Shown: piece by piece, positions 1 to 7,971 of the stretch
Position numbering within the stretch: position 1 is the first letter of the stretch
Layout: the number at the start of each line of letters is the position of its first letter
From: Paracoccus sp041927875
GTDB lineage: Bacteria; Pseudomonadota; Alphaproteobacteria; Rhodobacterales; Rhodobacteraceae
NCBI RefSeq assembly: GCF_041927875.1
Contig: NZ_JBHFHN010000007.1
Strand: one strand, 5' to 3'
Length of the DNA: 64,000 bases
Program-made: the position numbers and the translations under genes
Notes under the pieces: model-generated
Database searches by the model: none
The model's input: only the letters and a program-made list of their open reading frames with translations
Told to the model about the DNA's origin: nothing

Positions 1-908
1 CGGCCCACGAATTCGGGGATCAGGCCGAACTTCAGCAGATCCTCGGGCTCAAGTTCCTTGAACAATTCGCCCACGCCGCGGTCGTCGTTTTCCTTGACCT
101 GCGCGCCAAAGCCCATCGCCGTGCCCTTGTTGCGCTGCGCGATGATGCGTTCCAGCCCGGCGAAGGCGCCGCCGCAAATGAACAGGATGTTGGTCGTGTC
201 GACCTGAAGGAACTCTTGCTGGGGGTGCTTGCGCCCGCCCTGCGGCGGCACGGACGCCACCGTGCCCTCCATGATCTTCAGCAGCGCCTGCTGCACCCCC
301 TCACCCGAGACATCGCGGGTGATGCTGGGGTTGTCGGACTTGCGCGTGATCTTGTCGACCTCATCGATATAGACGATGCCGCGCTGCGCGCGTTCGACAT
401 TGTATTCGCTGGCCTGCAACAGCTTGAGGATGATGTTTTCCACATCCTCGCCGACATAGCCCGCCTCGGTCAGCGTGGTCGCATCGGCCATGGTGAAGGG
501 CACGTCGAGAATGCGCGCCAGCGTCTGCGCCAGCAGCGTCTTGCCGCAGCCGGTCGGGCCGATCAGCAGGATGTTCGACTTGGCCAGTTCGATGTCGGTC
601 TTGGACGCATGGTTCAGGCGCTTGTAATGGTTGTGCACCGCCACCGACAGCACCCGCTTGGCGTGCATCTGGCCGATGACGTAATCGTCCAGCACCTTGC
701 AGATGTCGCGCGGCGTCGGCACGCCGTCACCGGTCTTCAGCCCCGAGGTCTTGGTCTCCTCGCGGATGATGTCCATGCACAATTCGACGCATTCATCGCA
801 GATGAACACGGTCGGCCCTGCAATCAGCTTGCGGACCTCATGCTGGCTTTTGCCGCAAAAGCTGCAATAGAGCGTGTTCTTGCTGTCGCTGCCCTGGCTG
901 TTGGCCAT
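1..908 (-). CDS. clpX: ClpX, ATP-binding unfoldase subunit of ClpXP (3' part outside window)
   Basis: AAA+ unfoldase that recognises and threads substrates into ClpP. Read on the minus strand from ATG at 908, the product begins MANSQGSDSKNTLYC and shows the N-terminal C4 zinc-binding domain (CSFCGK ... CDECVELC), the Walker A motif GPTGCGKT, the Walker B region YIDEVDKI and the GYVG pore loop (EAGYVGED). The reading frame is open to the window edge, so about 300 N-terminal residues are visible, ending at PEFVGR; the rest of the ATPase and the C-terminal small domain lie outside. An AAGG-containing stretch precedes the ATG. clpP lies 170 bp upstream on the same strand, the usual clpP-clpX arrangement. 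Identity is certain from motifs and context. Confidence 0.97.
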   Translation of the reverse strand, partial: MANSQGSDSKNTLYCSFCGKSQHEVRKLIAGPTVFICDECVELCMDIIREETKTSGLKTGDGVPTPRDICKVLDDYVIGQMHAKRVLSVAVHNHYKRLNHASKTDIELAKSNILLIGPTGCGKTLLAQTLARILDVPFTMADATTLTEAGYVGEDVENIILKLLQASEYNVERAQRGIVYIDEVDKITRKSDNPSITRDVSGEGVQQALLKIMEGTVASVPPQGGRKHPQQEFLQVDTTNILFICGGAFAGLERIIAQRNKGTAMGFGAQVKENDDRGVGELFKELEPEDLLKFGLIPEFVG

Positions 909-1078
909 GCCTGTTCCCTTGTTCCTGCGCCGCGCGGTGGCGGCGCCTCAGCATCGGCGGGCGGTCACCCGCCCGTCGTCGGTCTGTCGCCCCGATGTTA
1001 GGGGCTGGCCCGGCGGGCCACAATCGCAAATCGTCCGCCGCCACGCGGCCCGCCATGGGGGCCGCGCGCGGCGACCGG

Positions 1079-1708
1079 TCATTTCTTGTCGTCAGACTTG
1101 CCGCGCGGTTGCAGGATCTGGTCGATATGGCCCCATTCCAGCGCCTCTTCGGGGCTCATGAACTTGTCGCGCTCCAGCGCGGTCTCAACCTCGGCATAGC
1201 TGCGGCCGGTATGTTTCACATAAATCTCGGTCAGCCGCTTTTTAAGGCTCTCGCTTTCGCGGGCATGGATCATGATGTCTGTCACCTGGCCCTGGAAACC
1301 GCCGGACGGCTGGTGGACCATGATCCGCGCATTGGGCAGCGCAAAGCGCATTCCCGGGTCGCCCGCGACGGCGATGACCGAACCCATCGAGGCGGCCTGA
1401 CCGATGATCAGCGTCGACACCTTGGGCTTGATGTATTGCATCGTGTCATAGATCGCGAGACCCGAGGTCACGATGCCGCCGGGGCTGTTGATATAGATCG
1501 AGATTTCCTTGTTCGGATTTTCCGCCTCAAGAAACAGCAGCTGCGCGCAGATCAGGCTGGACATGCCGTCGTGGAACGGCCCGGCCAGAAAGATGATGCG
1601 TTCCTTCAGCAGGCGCGAATAGATGTCATAGGCGCGTTCCCCGCGCGAGGTCTGTTCGACGACCATCGGCACCAGGGTGTTCATGTAAAGGTCGATCGGG
1701 TCTTTCAT
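1079..1708 (-). CDS. clpP: ClpP, ATP-dependent Clp protease proteolytic subunit
   Basis: Serine protease that forms the double-heptamer chamber of ClpXP/ClpAP in the cytoplasm. The 209-residue product has family-typical length. The catalytic serine is S107 in GQAASMGS, the histidine H132 in MVHQPSGG, and the likely aspartate D181 in ERDKFMSPEEA. The YINSPGG segment (about 72-78) forms the substrate-binding groove. It sits immediately upstream of clpX on the same strand. The ATG at 1708 is preceded by an AGGACGCG stretch. The 170-bp gap to clpX could hold a separate clpX promoter, but no clear one is visible. Confidence 0.97.
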   Translation of the reverse strand: MKDPIDLYMNTLVPMVVEQTSRGERAYDIYSRLLKERIIFLAGPFHDGMSSLICAQLLFLEAENPNKEISIYINSPGGIVTSGLAIYDTMQYIKPKVSTLIIGQAASMGSVIAVAGDPGMRFALPNARIMVHQPSGGFQGQVTDIMIHARESESLKKRLTEIYVKHTGRSYAEVETALERDKFMSPEEALEWGHIDQILQPRGKSDDKK

Positions 1709-1905
1709 CGCGTCCTGCCTTCTGATTGCTCAGGCGCCCTTCTAGCGCGCCAACCGTTAACAGAGTCTTATTGTCGCCCGACCGCCACCGCAAGACCGCG
1801 CCGGTTGCGCATGAAAAACGCGGCAAATGTGATCCATTCGTTCAGCACCGGGCCGTGGTGCCAGAATCAGCAGCCCGCCCCTGTCGCGCGACCGCGCATA
1901 TGAAA

Positions 1906-1933
1906 GGGCCGCGCCAAGGATCTGGCGCGGCCC
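1906..1933 (-). terminator. Hairpin terminator after the BCCT transporter gene
   Basis: Perfect 11-bp inverted repeat GGGCCGCGCCA / TGGCGCGGCCC with a 6-nt loop, 24 bp past the stop of the minus-strand BCCT gene. On that strand it is followed by a short TTT run. The rest of the clpP-BCCT gap (1709-1956) shows no gene. Confidence 0.7.
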
Positions 1934-1956
1934 TGCATCCTGGCTAGCGGGATGGC

Positions 1957-3675
1957 TTAGCGCATCTCGCGCCGTTCACCGATCAGGCCGACGACGATCG
2001 CATAGCAGGCCGCCAGCAGCACGATGGTGAACGGAAAACCGGTCGAGACCGCCATCGCCTGCAACGCCGCAAGGCCGCCGCCCAACAGCAGGGCGATCGC
2101 CACCAGCCCCTCGAAGGTGCACCAGAACACCCGCTGCGGGGTCGGCGCGTTCACCTTGCCGCCCGCCGCGATGGTGTCGATCACCAGCGAACCGCTGTCG
2201 GACGAGGTGACGAAGAACACCACCACCAGCACGATGCCGATGAACGAGGTGATCGCGGTCAGCGGCAGTTGCGACAGCATGGCGAACAGCTTCAGTTCCA
2301 GCACCGCGTCCTGCACGCCGGTATAGCCGTCCTGCACGAACTGGGCGATGGCGGTGTGGCCCATCGCGGTCATCCACAGCACCGAGATCAGCGAGGGCAC
2401 GATCAGCACCGCGATCAGGAACTGCCGCACCGTGCGCCCGCGCGACACCCGCGCGATGAACATGCCGACGAACGGCGACCAGGAGATCCACCAGGCCCAA
2501 TAGAAGGCCGTCCAGCCGCCCATGAAATTGGTGTCCTCACGCCCGAAGGGGTTCGACAGCGCCGGAAGCTCGGTCAGATAGGCGCCCAGATTGCCGAAGA
2601 ACCCGGTCAGGATCGCCATCGTCGGGCCGACGATGATGATGAAGGCCAGCAGCGCGAAGGCCAGAACCATGTTCAGTTCCGACAGCCGCTTGACGCCGCT
2701 GTCCAGCCCGGCAACGACCGATATCATGGCGATCATCGTGATGACCACGATCAGCAGGATGATGGTCGTCGTGGTCGCGGGCAGGCCGAACAGGAACTCA
2801 AGCCCCGCCGCCGCCTGACCGGCGCCCAGACCCAGCGAGGTCGCCAGGCCGAACACCGTGGCAAAGACCGCCAGGATGTCGATCACATGGCCCGGCCAGC
2901 CCCAGATGCGTTCGCCGAAGATCGGGTAGAAGGCCGACCGCATGGTCAGCGGCAAGCCCTTGTTATAGCTGAACAAGGCCAGGGCCAGGGCCACAACGGC
3001 ATAGATCGCCCAGGGGTGCAGGCCCCAGTGGAAGATCGTCGCGGCCATGCCCAGACGCTCGGCGCCCACGACATCGCCCGCAGCCCCGCCCAGCGGCGCC
3101 CAGTCGGTGCGCATACCGTTTTCGAGGACCGGCCCCTCCAGTGCGGTGGTGAAATGGGTCATCGGCTCGCTGACGCCATAAAACATCAGGCCGATCCCCA
3201 TACCGGCCGCGAACAGCATCGCGAACCAGCCGGTCAGCGAATAATCCGGCGTCGCCTCGGGTCCGCCCAGGCGCACCTTGCCCAGGGGCGTGACGATCAG
3301 CACCAGGCACAGGATCACGAAGACGTTGCCCGCCGACAGGAAGAACCAGCCCAGATTGCCGGTCAGGAAATCGCGCAGGCCGGTGAAGACCGGCTCAAGC
3401 ACGGTCTGAAAGGCCAGCGTGCCGATCGTAAACACCATGATCGCCAAGGCCGAGATCAGGAACACCGGCTTGTGGATGTCGAACTCGATGGTGAAGGATT
3501 CCGACAGGTTATCCTGGCCGATTTCGTAATCGGTCTCGATCACCTCGGTGGGGCCTTCGGGGGCGGGGATCGGCTCGACCTCATCCTCGGGGGGGCTTTC
3601 GGCGGTCTGGTCCGCGATCAGCACCTGATCGGAAATATCATCCGGGGCGCCGTCGCGCCGATTGTCCTGTGTCAT
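1957..3675 (-). CDS. BCCT-family betaine/choline/carnitine transporter
   Basis: Secondary transporter of the betaine-choline-carnitine family, imported substrate probably glycine betaine, choline or a related quaternary amine for osmoprotection or catabolism. About 12 hydrophobic segments are visible after an acidic cytoplasmic N-terminal tail of ~70 residues. Family hallmarks include the segments MFYGVSEPMTHF, HWGLHPWAIY and AFYWAWWISWSPFVGMF; the tryptophan-rich box lines the substrate site in BetP. The start at 3675 (MTQDNRRD) was chosen because GGAG lies 5 nt before it; the frame stays open to 3765 with further ATGs but poorer spacing, giving up to 30 extra residues. The product is 572 residues. 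No bet genes are in the window, so the exact substrate cannot be fixed. A perfect palindrome lies 165 bp upstream. Confidence 0.93.
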   Translation of the reverse strand: MTQDNRRDGAPDDISDQVLIADQTAESPPEDEVEPIPAPEGPTEVIETDYEIGQDNLSESFTIEFDIHKPVFLISALAIMVFTIGTLAFQTVLEPVFTGLRDFLTGNLGWFFLSAGNVFVILCLVLIVTPLGKVRLGGPEATPDYSLTGWFAMLFAAGMGIGLMFYGVSEPMTHFTTALEGPVLENGMRTDWAPLGGAAGDVVGAERLGMAATIFHWGLHPWAIYAVVALALALFSYNKGLPLTMRSAFYPIFGERIWGWPGHVIDILAVFATVFGLATSLGLGAGQAAAGLEFLFGLPATTTTIILLIVVITMIAMISVVAGLDSGVKRLSELNMVLAFALLAFIIIVGPTMAILTGFFGNLGAYLTELPALSNPFGREDTNFMGGWTAFYWAWWISWSPFVGMFIARVSRGRTVRQFLIAVLIVPSLISVLWMTAMGHTAIAQFVQDGYTGVQDAVLELKLFAMLSQLPLTAITSFIGIVLVVVFFVTSSDSGSLVIDTIAAGGKVNAPTPQRVFWCTFEGLVAIALLLGGGLAALQAMAVSTGFPFTIVLLAACYAIVVGLIGERREMR

Positions 3676-3840
3676 CCTGTCTCCGTTCATCTGGGGCGCA
3701 TCGCGGCCCGCCGCGTCGGCAGACCAGGCCCGTTCGTCCAACCCGTAATCGGGGTTTGCGGCCAACCGGTAACGATCGGCGGAGGATTTGGTTCAACCGG
3801 ATCACGATCCCGACAGATCCGCCCGGCAAGACGCGCCAAT

Positions 3841-3860
3841 AACGACATTTTAATGTCGTT
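3841..3860. promoter_or_regulatory. 20-bp perfect palindrome between the BCCT gene and hisB
   Basis: AACGACATT-TT-AATGTCGTT: two perfect 9-bp arms around a TT spacer, lying in the ~290-bp divergent intergenic region. It is much more AT-rich than its surroundings. The form suits the operator of a dimeric repressor, for example a TetR or GntR type controlling the BCCT transporter, but no regulator gene is adjacent. A small hairpin in a leader transcript is the alternative. Confidence 0.5.
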
Positions 3861-3899
3861 TTCAACCCATCATATGCAAAAATGCGGTTTTCGCGCGGC

Positions 3900-3928
3900 T
3901 TTCCATGTGCAGCCGGGCCGCCTATAAG
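3900..3928 (+). promoter_or_regulatory. Candidate sigma-70 promoter for hisB
   Basis: TTTCCA and TATAAG separated by 17 bp, the -10 box lying 36 bp before the hisB start. The -35 box is a weak match, so this is only a candidate. Confidence 0.3.
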
Positions 3929-3964
3929 CGGGATAACAGCTTGAATGGGCACAAGGATCACGCG

Positions 3965-4552
3965 ATGCGCCGCGCCGAAATCAGCCGCACGACCCACGAA
4001 ACCGATGTCAGCGTGACGCTGAACCTGGATGGCACCGGGCGTTACGACATGCAGACCGGGGTCGGCTTCTTCGATCACATGCTGGATCAGCTTGCGCGGC
4101 ATTCGCTGATCGACATGACCATTCGCGCCAAGGGCGACACCCATATCGACGATCACCACACGGTCGAGGATACCGGCATCACCATCGGCCAGGCGCTGAC
4201 GCGCGCGCTGGGCGACAAGCGCGGCATCCGGCGCTATGGCGAATGTGCGCTGGCGATGGATGACACGCTGGTGCGGGCGGCGCTGGATCTGTCGGGGCGA
4301 CCCTGGCTGGGCTGGAACCTGCCGATGACGGCCGAGCGGATCGGCAGCTTTGACACCGAACTGGTGCGCGAGTTCTTTCAGGCTTTGTCCACCCATGGCG
4401 GCATCACCCTGCATGTCGATCTGGTGCGCGGGGTGAACAGCCACCATATCGCCGAGGCCGCCTTCAAGGCCGTCGCACGCGCGCTGCGGATGGCGGTGGA
4501 ACCCGACCCGCGGATGGGCGACGCGCTGCCCTCGACCAAGGGCGCGCTGTGA
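3965..4552 (+). CDS. hisB: HisB, imidazoleglycerol-phosphate dehydratase
   Basis: Dehydrates imidazoleglycerol phosphate to imidazole-acetol phosphate in histidine biosynthesis. The product is the monofunctional form (195 residues), lacking the histidinol-phosphatase domain of enterobacterial HisB. The manganese-binding histidine motifs are present: FFDHMLDQLARHS (about 35-47), DDHHTVEDTG (62-71) and NSHHIAEAAFK near the C-terminus. The ATG at 3965 (MRRAEISRTT) is the start because AAGGA lies 7 nt upstream; the frame stays open to 3905 without homology. The stop overlaps the hisH start in TGATG, so the two are translationally coupled. Confidence 0.97.
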   Translation: MRRAEISRTTHETDVSVTLNLDGTGRYDMQTGVGFFDHMLDQLARHSLIDMTIRAKGDTHIDDHHTVEDTGITIGQALTRALGDKRGIRRYGECALAMDDTLVRAALDLSGRPWLGWNLPMTAERIGSFDTELVREFFQALSTHGGITLHVDLVRGVNSHHIAEAAFKAVARALRMAVEPDPRMGDALPSTKGAL

Positions 4553-5187
4553 TGCTGACCGTTCTGGTCGATTACGACAGCGGCAATCTGCATTCCGCCG
4601 AGAAGGCGTTTCAGCGCATGGCGCGCGAAACCGGGGCGGGCACCGTGCTGGTCAGCGACCGGGCCGAGGATGTGGCCCGCGCCGACCGCATCGTGCTGCC
4701 CGGCGATGGGGCCTTTCCGGCCTGCCGCGCGGCACTGCTGGCCAAGCCGGGCCTGGATCAGGCCCTTCGCGAGGCCGTTGATGCGCGCGCCGTGCCCTTC
4801 ATGGGAATCTGCGTGGGGATGCAGATGCTGGCGACGCTTGGCACCGAATACCGCGACACCGAGGGCCTGGGCTGGGTGCCGGGGCGCGTCGTGGGGATCG
4901 ACGCGCCCGCGCCGCTGAAGGTGCCGCATATGGGCTGGAACGATCTGGTCATCGACCACCCGCATCCGGTGCTGGCGGGCGTGGCGACGGGCGATCACGC
5001 CTATTTCGTGCATTCCTATCACTTCGTCGTGGACGACCCGGCGCATCGGCTGGCGCATGTCGATTATGCGGGCGATGTGACGGCGATCGTCGGGCGCGGC
5101 ACAGTGGTCGGCACGCAGTTCCACCCCGAGAAATCGCAGGCCACGGGGCTGCGGATCATCGCCAATTTCCTGGCCTGGCGCCCCTGA
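4552..5187 (+). CDS. hisH: HisH, glutaminase subunit of imidazole glycerol phosphate synthase
   Basis: Class I glutamine amidotransferase that supplies ammonia to HisF for closure of the imidazole ring. The nucleophile is C87 in GICVGMQML, and the His/Glu pair lies in TQFHPEKS near the C-terminus; the N-terminal VDYDSGNLHS is also family-typical. 211 residues, normal length. The ATG at 4552 overlaps the hisB stop; a GTG codon at 4549 in frame is less likely. The partner hisF is not in the window: hisA downstream is followed by an unrelated minus-strand kinase gene. Confidence 0.97.
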   Translation: MLTVLVDYDSGNLHSAEKAFQRMARETGAGTVLVSDRAEDVARADRIVLPGDGAFPACRAALLAKPGLDQALREAVDARAVPFMGICVGMQMLATLGTEYRDTEGLGWVPGRVVGIDAPAPLKVPHMGWNDLVIDHPHPVLAGVATGDHAYFVHSYHFVVDDPAHRLAHVDYAGDVTAIVGRGTVVGTQFHPEKSQATGLRIIANFLAWRP

Positions 5188-5196
5188 TCCGCCGCG

Positions 5197-5217
5197 CCGG
5201 GGGCTGTCTGCCCCCGG
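5197..5217 (+). terminator. Hairpin after hisH
   Basis: CCGGGGGC - TGTCT - GCCCCCGG: perfect 8-bp stem starting 10 bp after the hisH stop. There is no T-tract, so the function may be RNA stability rather than strong termination. Confidence 0.5.
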
Positions 5218-5270
5218 ACCCCCGAGCGCATTGGGGCAAGAAAGAAGCGCTATGCCATCTTCGGGTGTGG

Positions 5271-5296
5271 AAAAGGGCGGCCTCGATGGGCCGCCC
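5271..5296 (-). terminator. Rho-independent terminator of the DUF2147 gene
   Basis: Perfect 8-bp stem GGGCGGCC / GGCCGCCC with a 6-nt loop. Read on the minus strand it is followed by TTTT, and it lies about 25 bp past the stop of the DUF2147 gene. Confidence 0.75.
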
Positions 5297-5319
5297 CTAT
5301 GGTCTGTGCGGCAGCGGTC

Positions 5320-5703
5320 TTACTTCACCTTGGCCCAGGTTTGCGACTTGCACAGCAGGCCGCCCGCGACGCAGCCCGACAGCGACATCGACCCGCCGTT
5401 CAGCGCGATCTTGCCGGAATAGACCTTGTTGTTCGAGGGCCGCCAGACCTTGCCCTCGTATTTGCCGCCGCCCTGGGCGGCCATATCGATGACGATCTGC
5501 TTGCCGATGTTTTCGGACTTGTATTCTTCCTTGCCCTTGAAGGTGCGGGTGATGGTCCCGCAGAAGTTCGGCCCGCAGGGGGCGATCTGGACATGGGCGA
5601 AAGAGCCGTCATCGGGTTGGGTTTGCCAGATGCCTTCGATCGGGTCGGCGGCAGCCGCACCGGCGATCAGCGCAAAGGCGGCGGCGATGGCGAAAGATTT
5701 CAT
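5320..5703 (-). CDS. DUF2147 domain protein, secreted
   Basis: Small exported protein of 127 residues. Residues 1-19 form a signal peptide (MKSFAIAAAFALIAGAAAA then DP). The mature part carries the DUF2147 pattern: EGIWQTQPDDG at the start, a central CGPNFCGTITRTFKGK cysteine pair, then YEGKVWRPSNNKVYSGK and SLSGCVAGGLLCKSQTWAKV with a second cysteine pair. Members are small beta-rich periplasmic proteins of unknown biochemical role; no function is assigned. It lies antisense between hisH and hisA with its own terminator, so it is a separate unit. Confidence 0.9.
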   Translation of the reverse strand: MKSFAIAAAFALIAGAAAADPIEGIWQTQPDDGSFAHVQIAPCGPNFCGTITRTFKGKEEYKSENIGKQIVIDMAAQGGGKYEGKVWRPSNNKVYSGKIALNGGSMSLSGCVAGGLLCKSQTWAKVK

Positions 5704-5872
5704 GGTGGTGGTCCTCCCTCAGGCGGCATTCCCCGGCCGCTGGGGGATCATCGCCTTGCCGGTGGCCTTGCGGCAAGCGTGACGTTAGGTCCGGGTCGGG
5801 CGCGGCTGCGCAACTTTCCTTTACCGGCGCGCTGTGGCAAAGGGGCGCGAACCCATCCAAGCAGAGGCCGCC

Positions 5873-6589
5873 ATGATCCTGTATCCCGCCATCGACCTGA
5901 AAGACGGCCAATGCGTGCGCCTGTTGCGGGGCGAGATGGCGGCGGCCACGGTGTTCAACGATGATCCCGCCGCACAGGCGCAGGCCTTTCAGGATGCGGG
6001 CTGCGACTGGGTGCATCTGGTCGATCTGAACGGCGCCTTTGCCGGGGCGCCGGTCAATGCCGCGGCGGTCGAGGCGATCCTTGCGCGGGTCAGCGTGCCC
6101 TGCCAGCTGGGAGGCGGCATCCGCGACATGGCCACCATCGAGGGCTGGCTGTCGCGTGGTCTGGCCCGCGTCATTCTGGGCACCGTTGCGGTCGAGAACC
6201 CCGATCTGGTGCGGCAGGCGGCGCGCGCCTTTCCCGGTCAGGTCGCGGTCGGCATCGACGCCCGCGCGGGACGGGTCGCGACAAAGGGCTGGGCCGAGGA
6301 GACCGACGTGATGGTCACCGATCTGGCCCGCCAGTTCGAGGACGCGGGCGTGGCCGCGATCATCTATACCGACATCGACCGTGACGGCGCGATGGGTGGC
6401 CCGAATATCGCCGCGACCCAAAGCCTCGCGCGGGCGGTCAGCATTCCCGTCATCGCGTCGGGCGGGGTATCATCGATGGCGGATCTGATCGCGCTGCGCG
6501 ATACCGGGGTAATCGCCGGGGCGATTTCGGGGCGCGCGATCTATGACGGCGCGATCGACCTGACGGCGGCCTTGGCGGCGCTGCGCTGA
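5873..6589 (+). CDS. hisA: HisA, ProFAR isomerase
   Basis: Amadori rearrangement of ProFAR to PRFAR in histidine biosynthesis; a beta/alpha-barrel of 238 residues. The N-terminal catalytic aspartate is D8 in YPAIDLKDGQCVRL; the second half of the barrel shows IYTDIDRDGAMGGPN, and phosphate-binding glycines occur in LGGGIRD and IASGGVSS. The start at 5873 was chosen because MILYPAIDLK is the conserved N-terminus and AGAGG lies 5 nt upstream; the frame is open for 13 more codons without homology. In most relatives hisF follows directly; here a minus-strand kinase gene lies 8 bp downstream. Confidence 0.97.
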   Translation: MILYPAIDLKDGQCVRLLRGEMAAATVFNDDPAAQAQAFQDAGCDWVHLVDLNGAFAGAPVNAAAVEAILARVSVPCQLGGGIRDMATIEGWLSRGLARVILGTVAVENPDLVRQAARAFPGQVAVGIDARAGRVATKGWAEETDVMVTDLARQFEDAGVAAIIYTDIDRDGAMGGPNIAATQSLARAVSIPVIASGGVSSMADLIALRDTGVIAGAISGRAIYDGAIDLTAALAALR

Positions 6590-6597
6590 ACCCGGCG

Positions 6598-7932
6598 TCA
6601 GCGCGGGATCACGATTTCGGCCTTAAGCCCGCCCAGGGCCTCGCTTTCGCCCAGCCGAAGCGTGCCGCCATGGCTGCGCGCAATATCGGCGGCGATGGCC
6701 AGCCCCAGGCCGACCCCCTGCCCCCGGTCCTGATTGCGCGACGCATCAAGGCGCGAGAAGGGCCGCAGCGCCTCGGCCCGGCGGTCGGCGGGAATGCCGG
6801 GGCCTGCATCCTCGACCGCGACGACCAACGCCTTGGGGCTGATCGTAGCGCCGACCCGCGCGCGCTGGCCATAGCGCAAGCCGTTGCCGATCAGGTTGTC
6901 CAACGCGCGACGCAACGCCAGCGGGCGGCAGCGCACCAGACCTTCGGGCAGCGGAGCGGCCAGATCGACATCGGCCCCGGCGCGGCGGCGATCCTCGACC
7001 AGGCGGTGCAGGAAGGGGGCGATGGCGACATCCTCGACCGGCTCGGTCGCGGCCTCGTCGCGGGCGAAATCCAGAAAGGCATCGACCATCTGCCCCATCT
7101 CGGCCACGTCGCGTTCCATCGCCGCGATCTCGTCGGGTTCGGGCGGCAGGTCGGGGGTCAGCATCGACAGGCCCAGCCGCAGCCGCGTCAGCGGCGTGCG
7201 CAAATCGTGGCTGACGCCCGACAGCATCAGGGTGCGGCTTTCGATCTGTCGTTCGATCCGGGCACGCATGTCCAGAAAGGCGGCGCCGGCGGCGCGCACC
7301 TCGGTCGCGCCCGAGACGCGATAGGGCACCGTCTGGCCGCGCCCGAAGGCCTCGGCGGCGCGCGCCAGGCGGCGGATCGGGCGAAGCTGATTGCGCAGGA
7401 AGATCACGGCGATACCCGTCATCAACAGGCTGGTCGCCACCATCAGCACCAAAAGTTGATGCGGGTTCGAGGCGCTGACGCGGCGACGATCGAAGGACAG
7501 CTCCAGCGGTCCTTGCGCGGTGGCCACCCCCACCCGAACCTGGCGCGACCCGGACAGATCGACACCGCTGATGCCGGGCAGCCGGTCATGCAGCACCTTG
7601 ACCACGATGCGGCCCGAAAAGTCATACCAGATGCGGCGATCCCTTGGGGCCTCGGCCCCCGGTCGGGCGACGGTGATGCCCAGCGGCTGCGCCACTGCGC
7701 GCGCCGCCGCCAGTGCCTCGGGCAGGGTTCGCGCGGCCTCGGCGCGGGCGATCACGAGCGCCAATTCGCGCGCTGCGGTGTCCGACATCTGCCGGGTCAC
7801 GTCCTCGAAATGCCGTTGCAGGAACATCACCGACACGACCAGCTGGATGACCACCACCGGCAGGATCAGGATCAGCACCGCACGGCCATAAAGACCGCGG
7901 GGCAGCAGGTTGCGCATCAGGTCATGTCCCAT
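6598..7932 (-). CDS. EnvZ-type membrane sensor histidine kinase without a paired regulator
   Basis: Two-component sensor kinase, 444 residues. A first membrane segment lies at about 17-38, a periplasmic sensing region at ~40-165 and a second membrane segment at ~167-187. HAMP follows (RNQLRPIRRLARAAEAFGRG). The dimerisation/phosphoacceptor box is LSGVSHDLRTPLTRLRLGLSML, typical of the EnvZ group. The ATPase domain has the N box (DNLIGNGLRYG), the G1 box (VEDAGPGIP) and the G2 box (GVGLGLAIA). An OmpR-type regulator would be expected beside it, but none is present on either side. An in-frame ATG at 7917 is an alternative start. The signal sensed is unknown. Confidence 0.92.
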   Translation of the reverse strand: MGHDLMRNLLPRGLYGRAVLILILPVVVIQLVVSVMFLQRHFEDVTRQMSDTAARELALVIARAEAARTLPEALAAARAVAQPLGITVARPGAEAPRDRRIWYDFSGRIVVKVLHDRLPGISGVDLSGSRQVRVGVATAQGPLELSFDRRRVSASNPHQLLVLMVATSLLMTGIAVIFLRNQLRPIRRLARAAEAFGRGQTVPYRVSGATEVRAAGAAFLDMRARIERQIESRTLMLSGVSHDLRTPLTRLRLGLSMLTPDLPPEPDEIAAMERDVAEMGQMVDAFLDFARDEAATEPVEDVAIAPFLHRLVEDRRRAGADVDLAAPLPEGLVRCRPLALRRALDNLIGNGLRYGQRARVGATISPKALVVAVEDAGPGIPADRRAEALRPFSRLDASRNQDRGQGVGLGLAIAADIARSHGGTLRLGESEALGGLKAEIVIPR

Positions 7933-7971
7933 GCTAGGATGCTACCCGCGCCGACTGCCGGAAGGAAGCCC

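Noticed and set aside
2269..3927. 552-codon open frame opposite the BCCT transporter
   Set aside because: Low-complexity Arg/Asp/His/Gln protein, a shadow of the hydrophobic gene.
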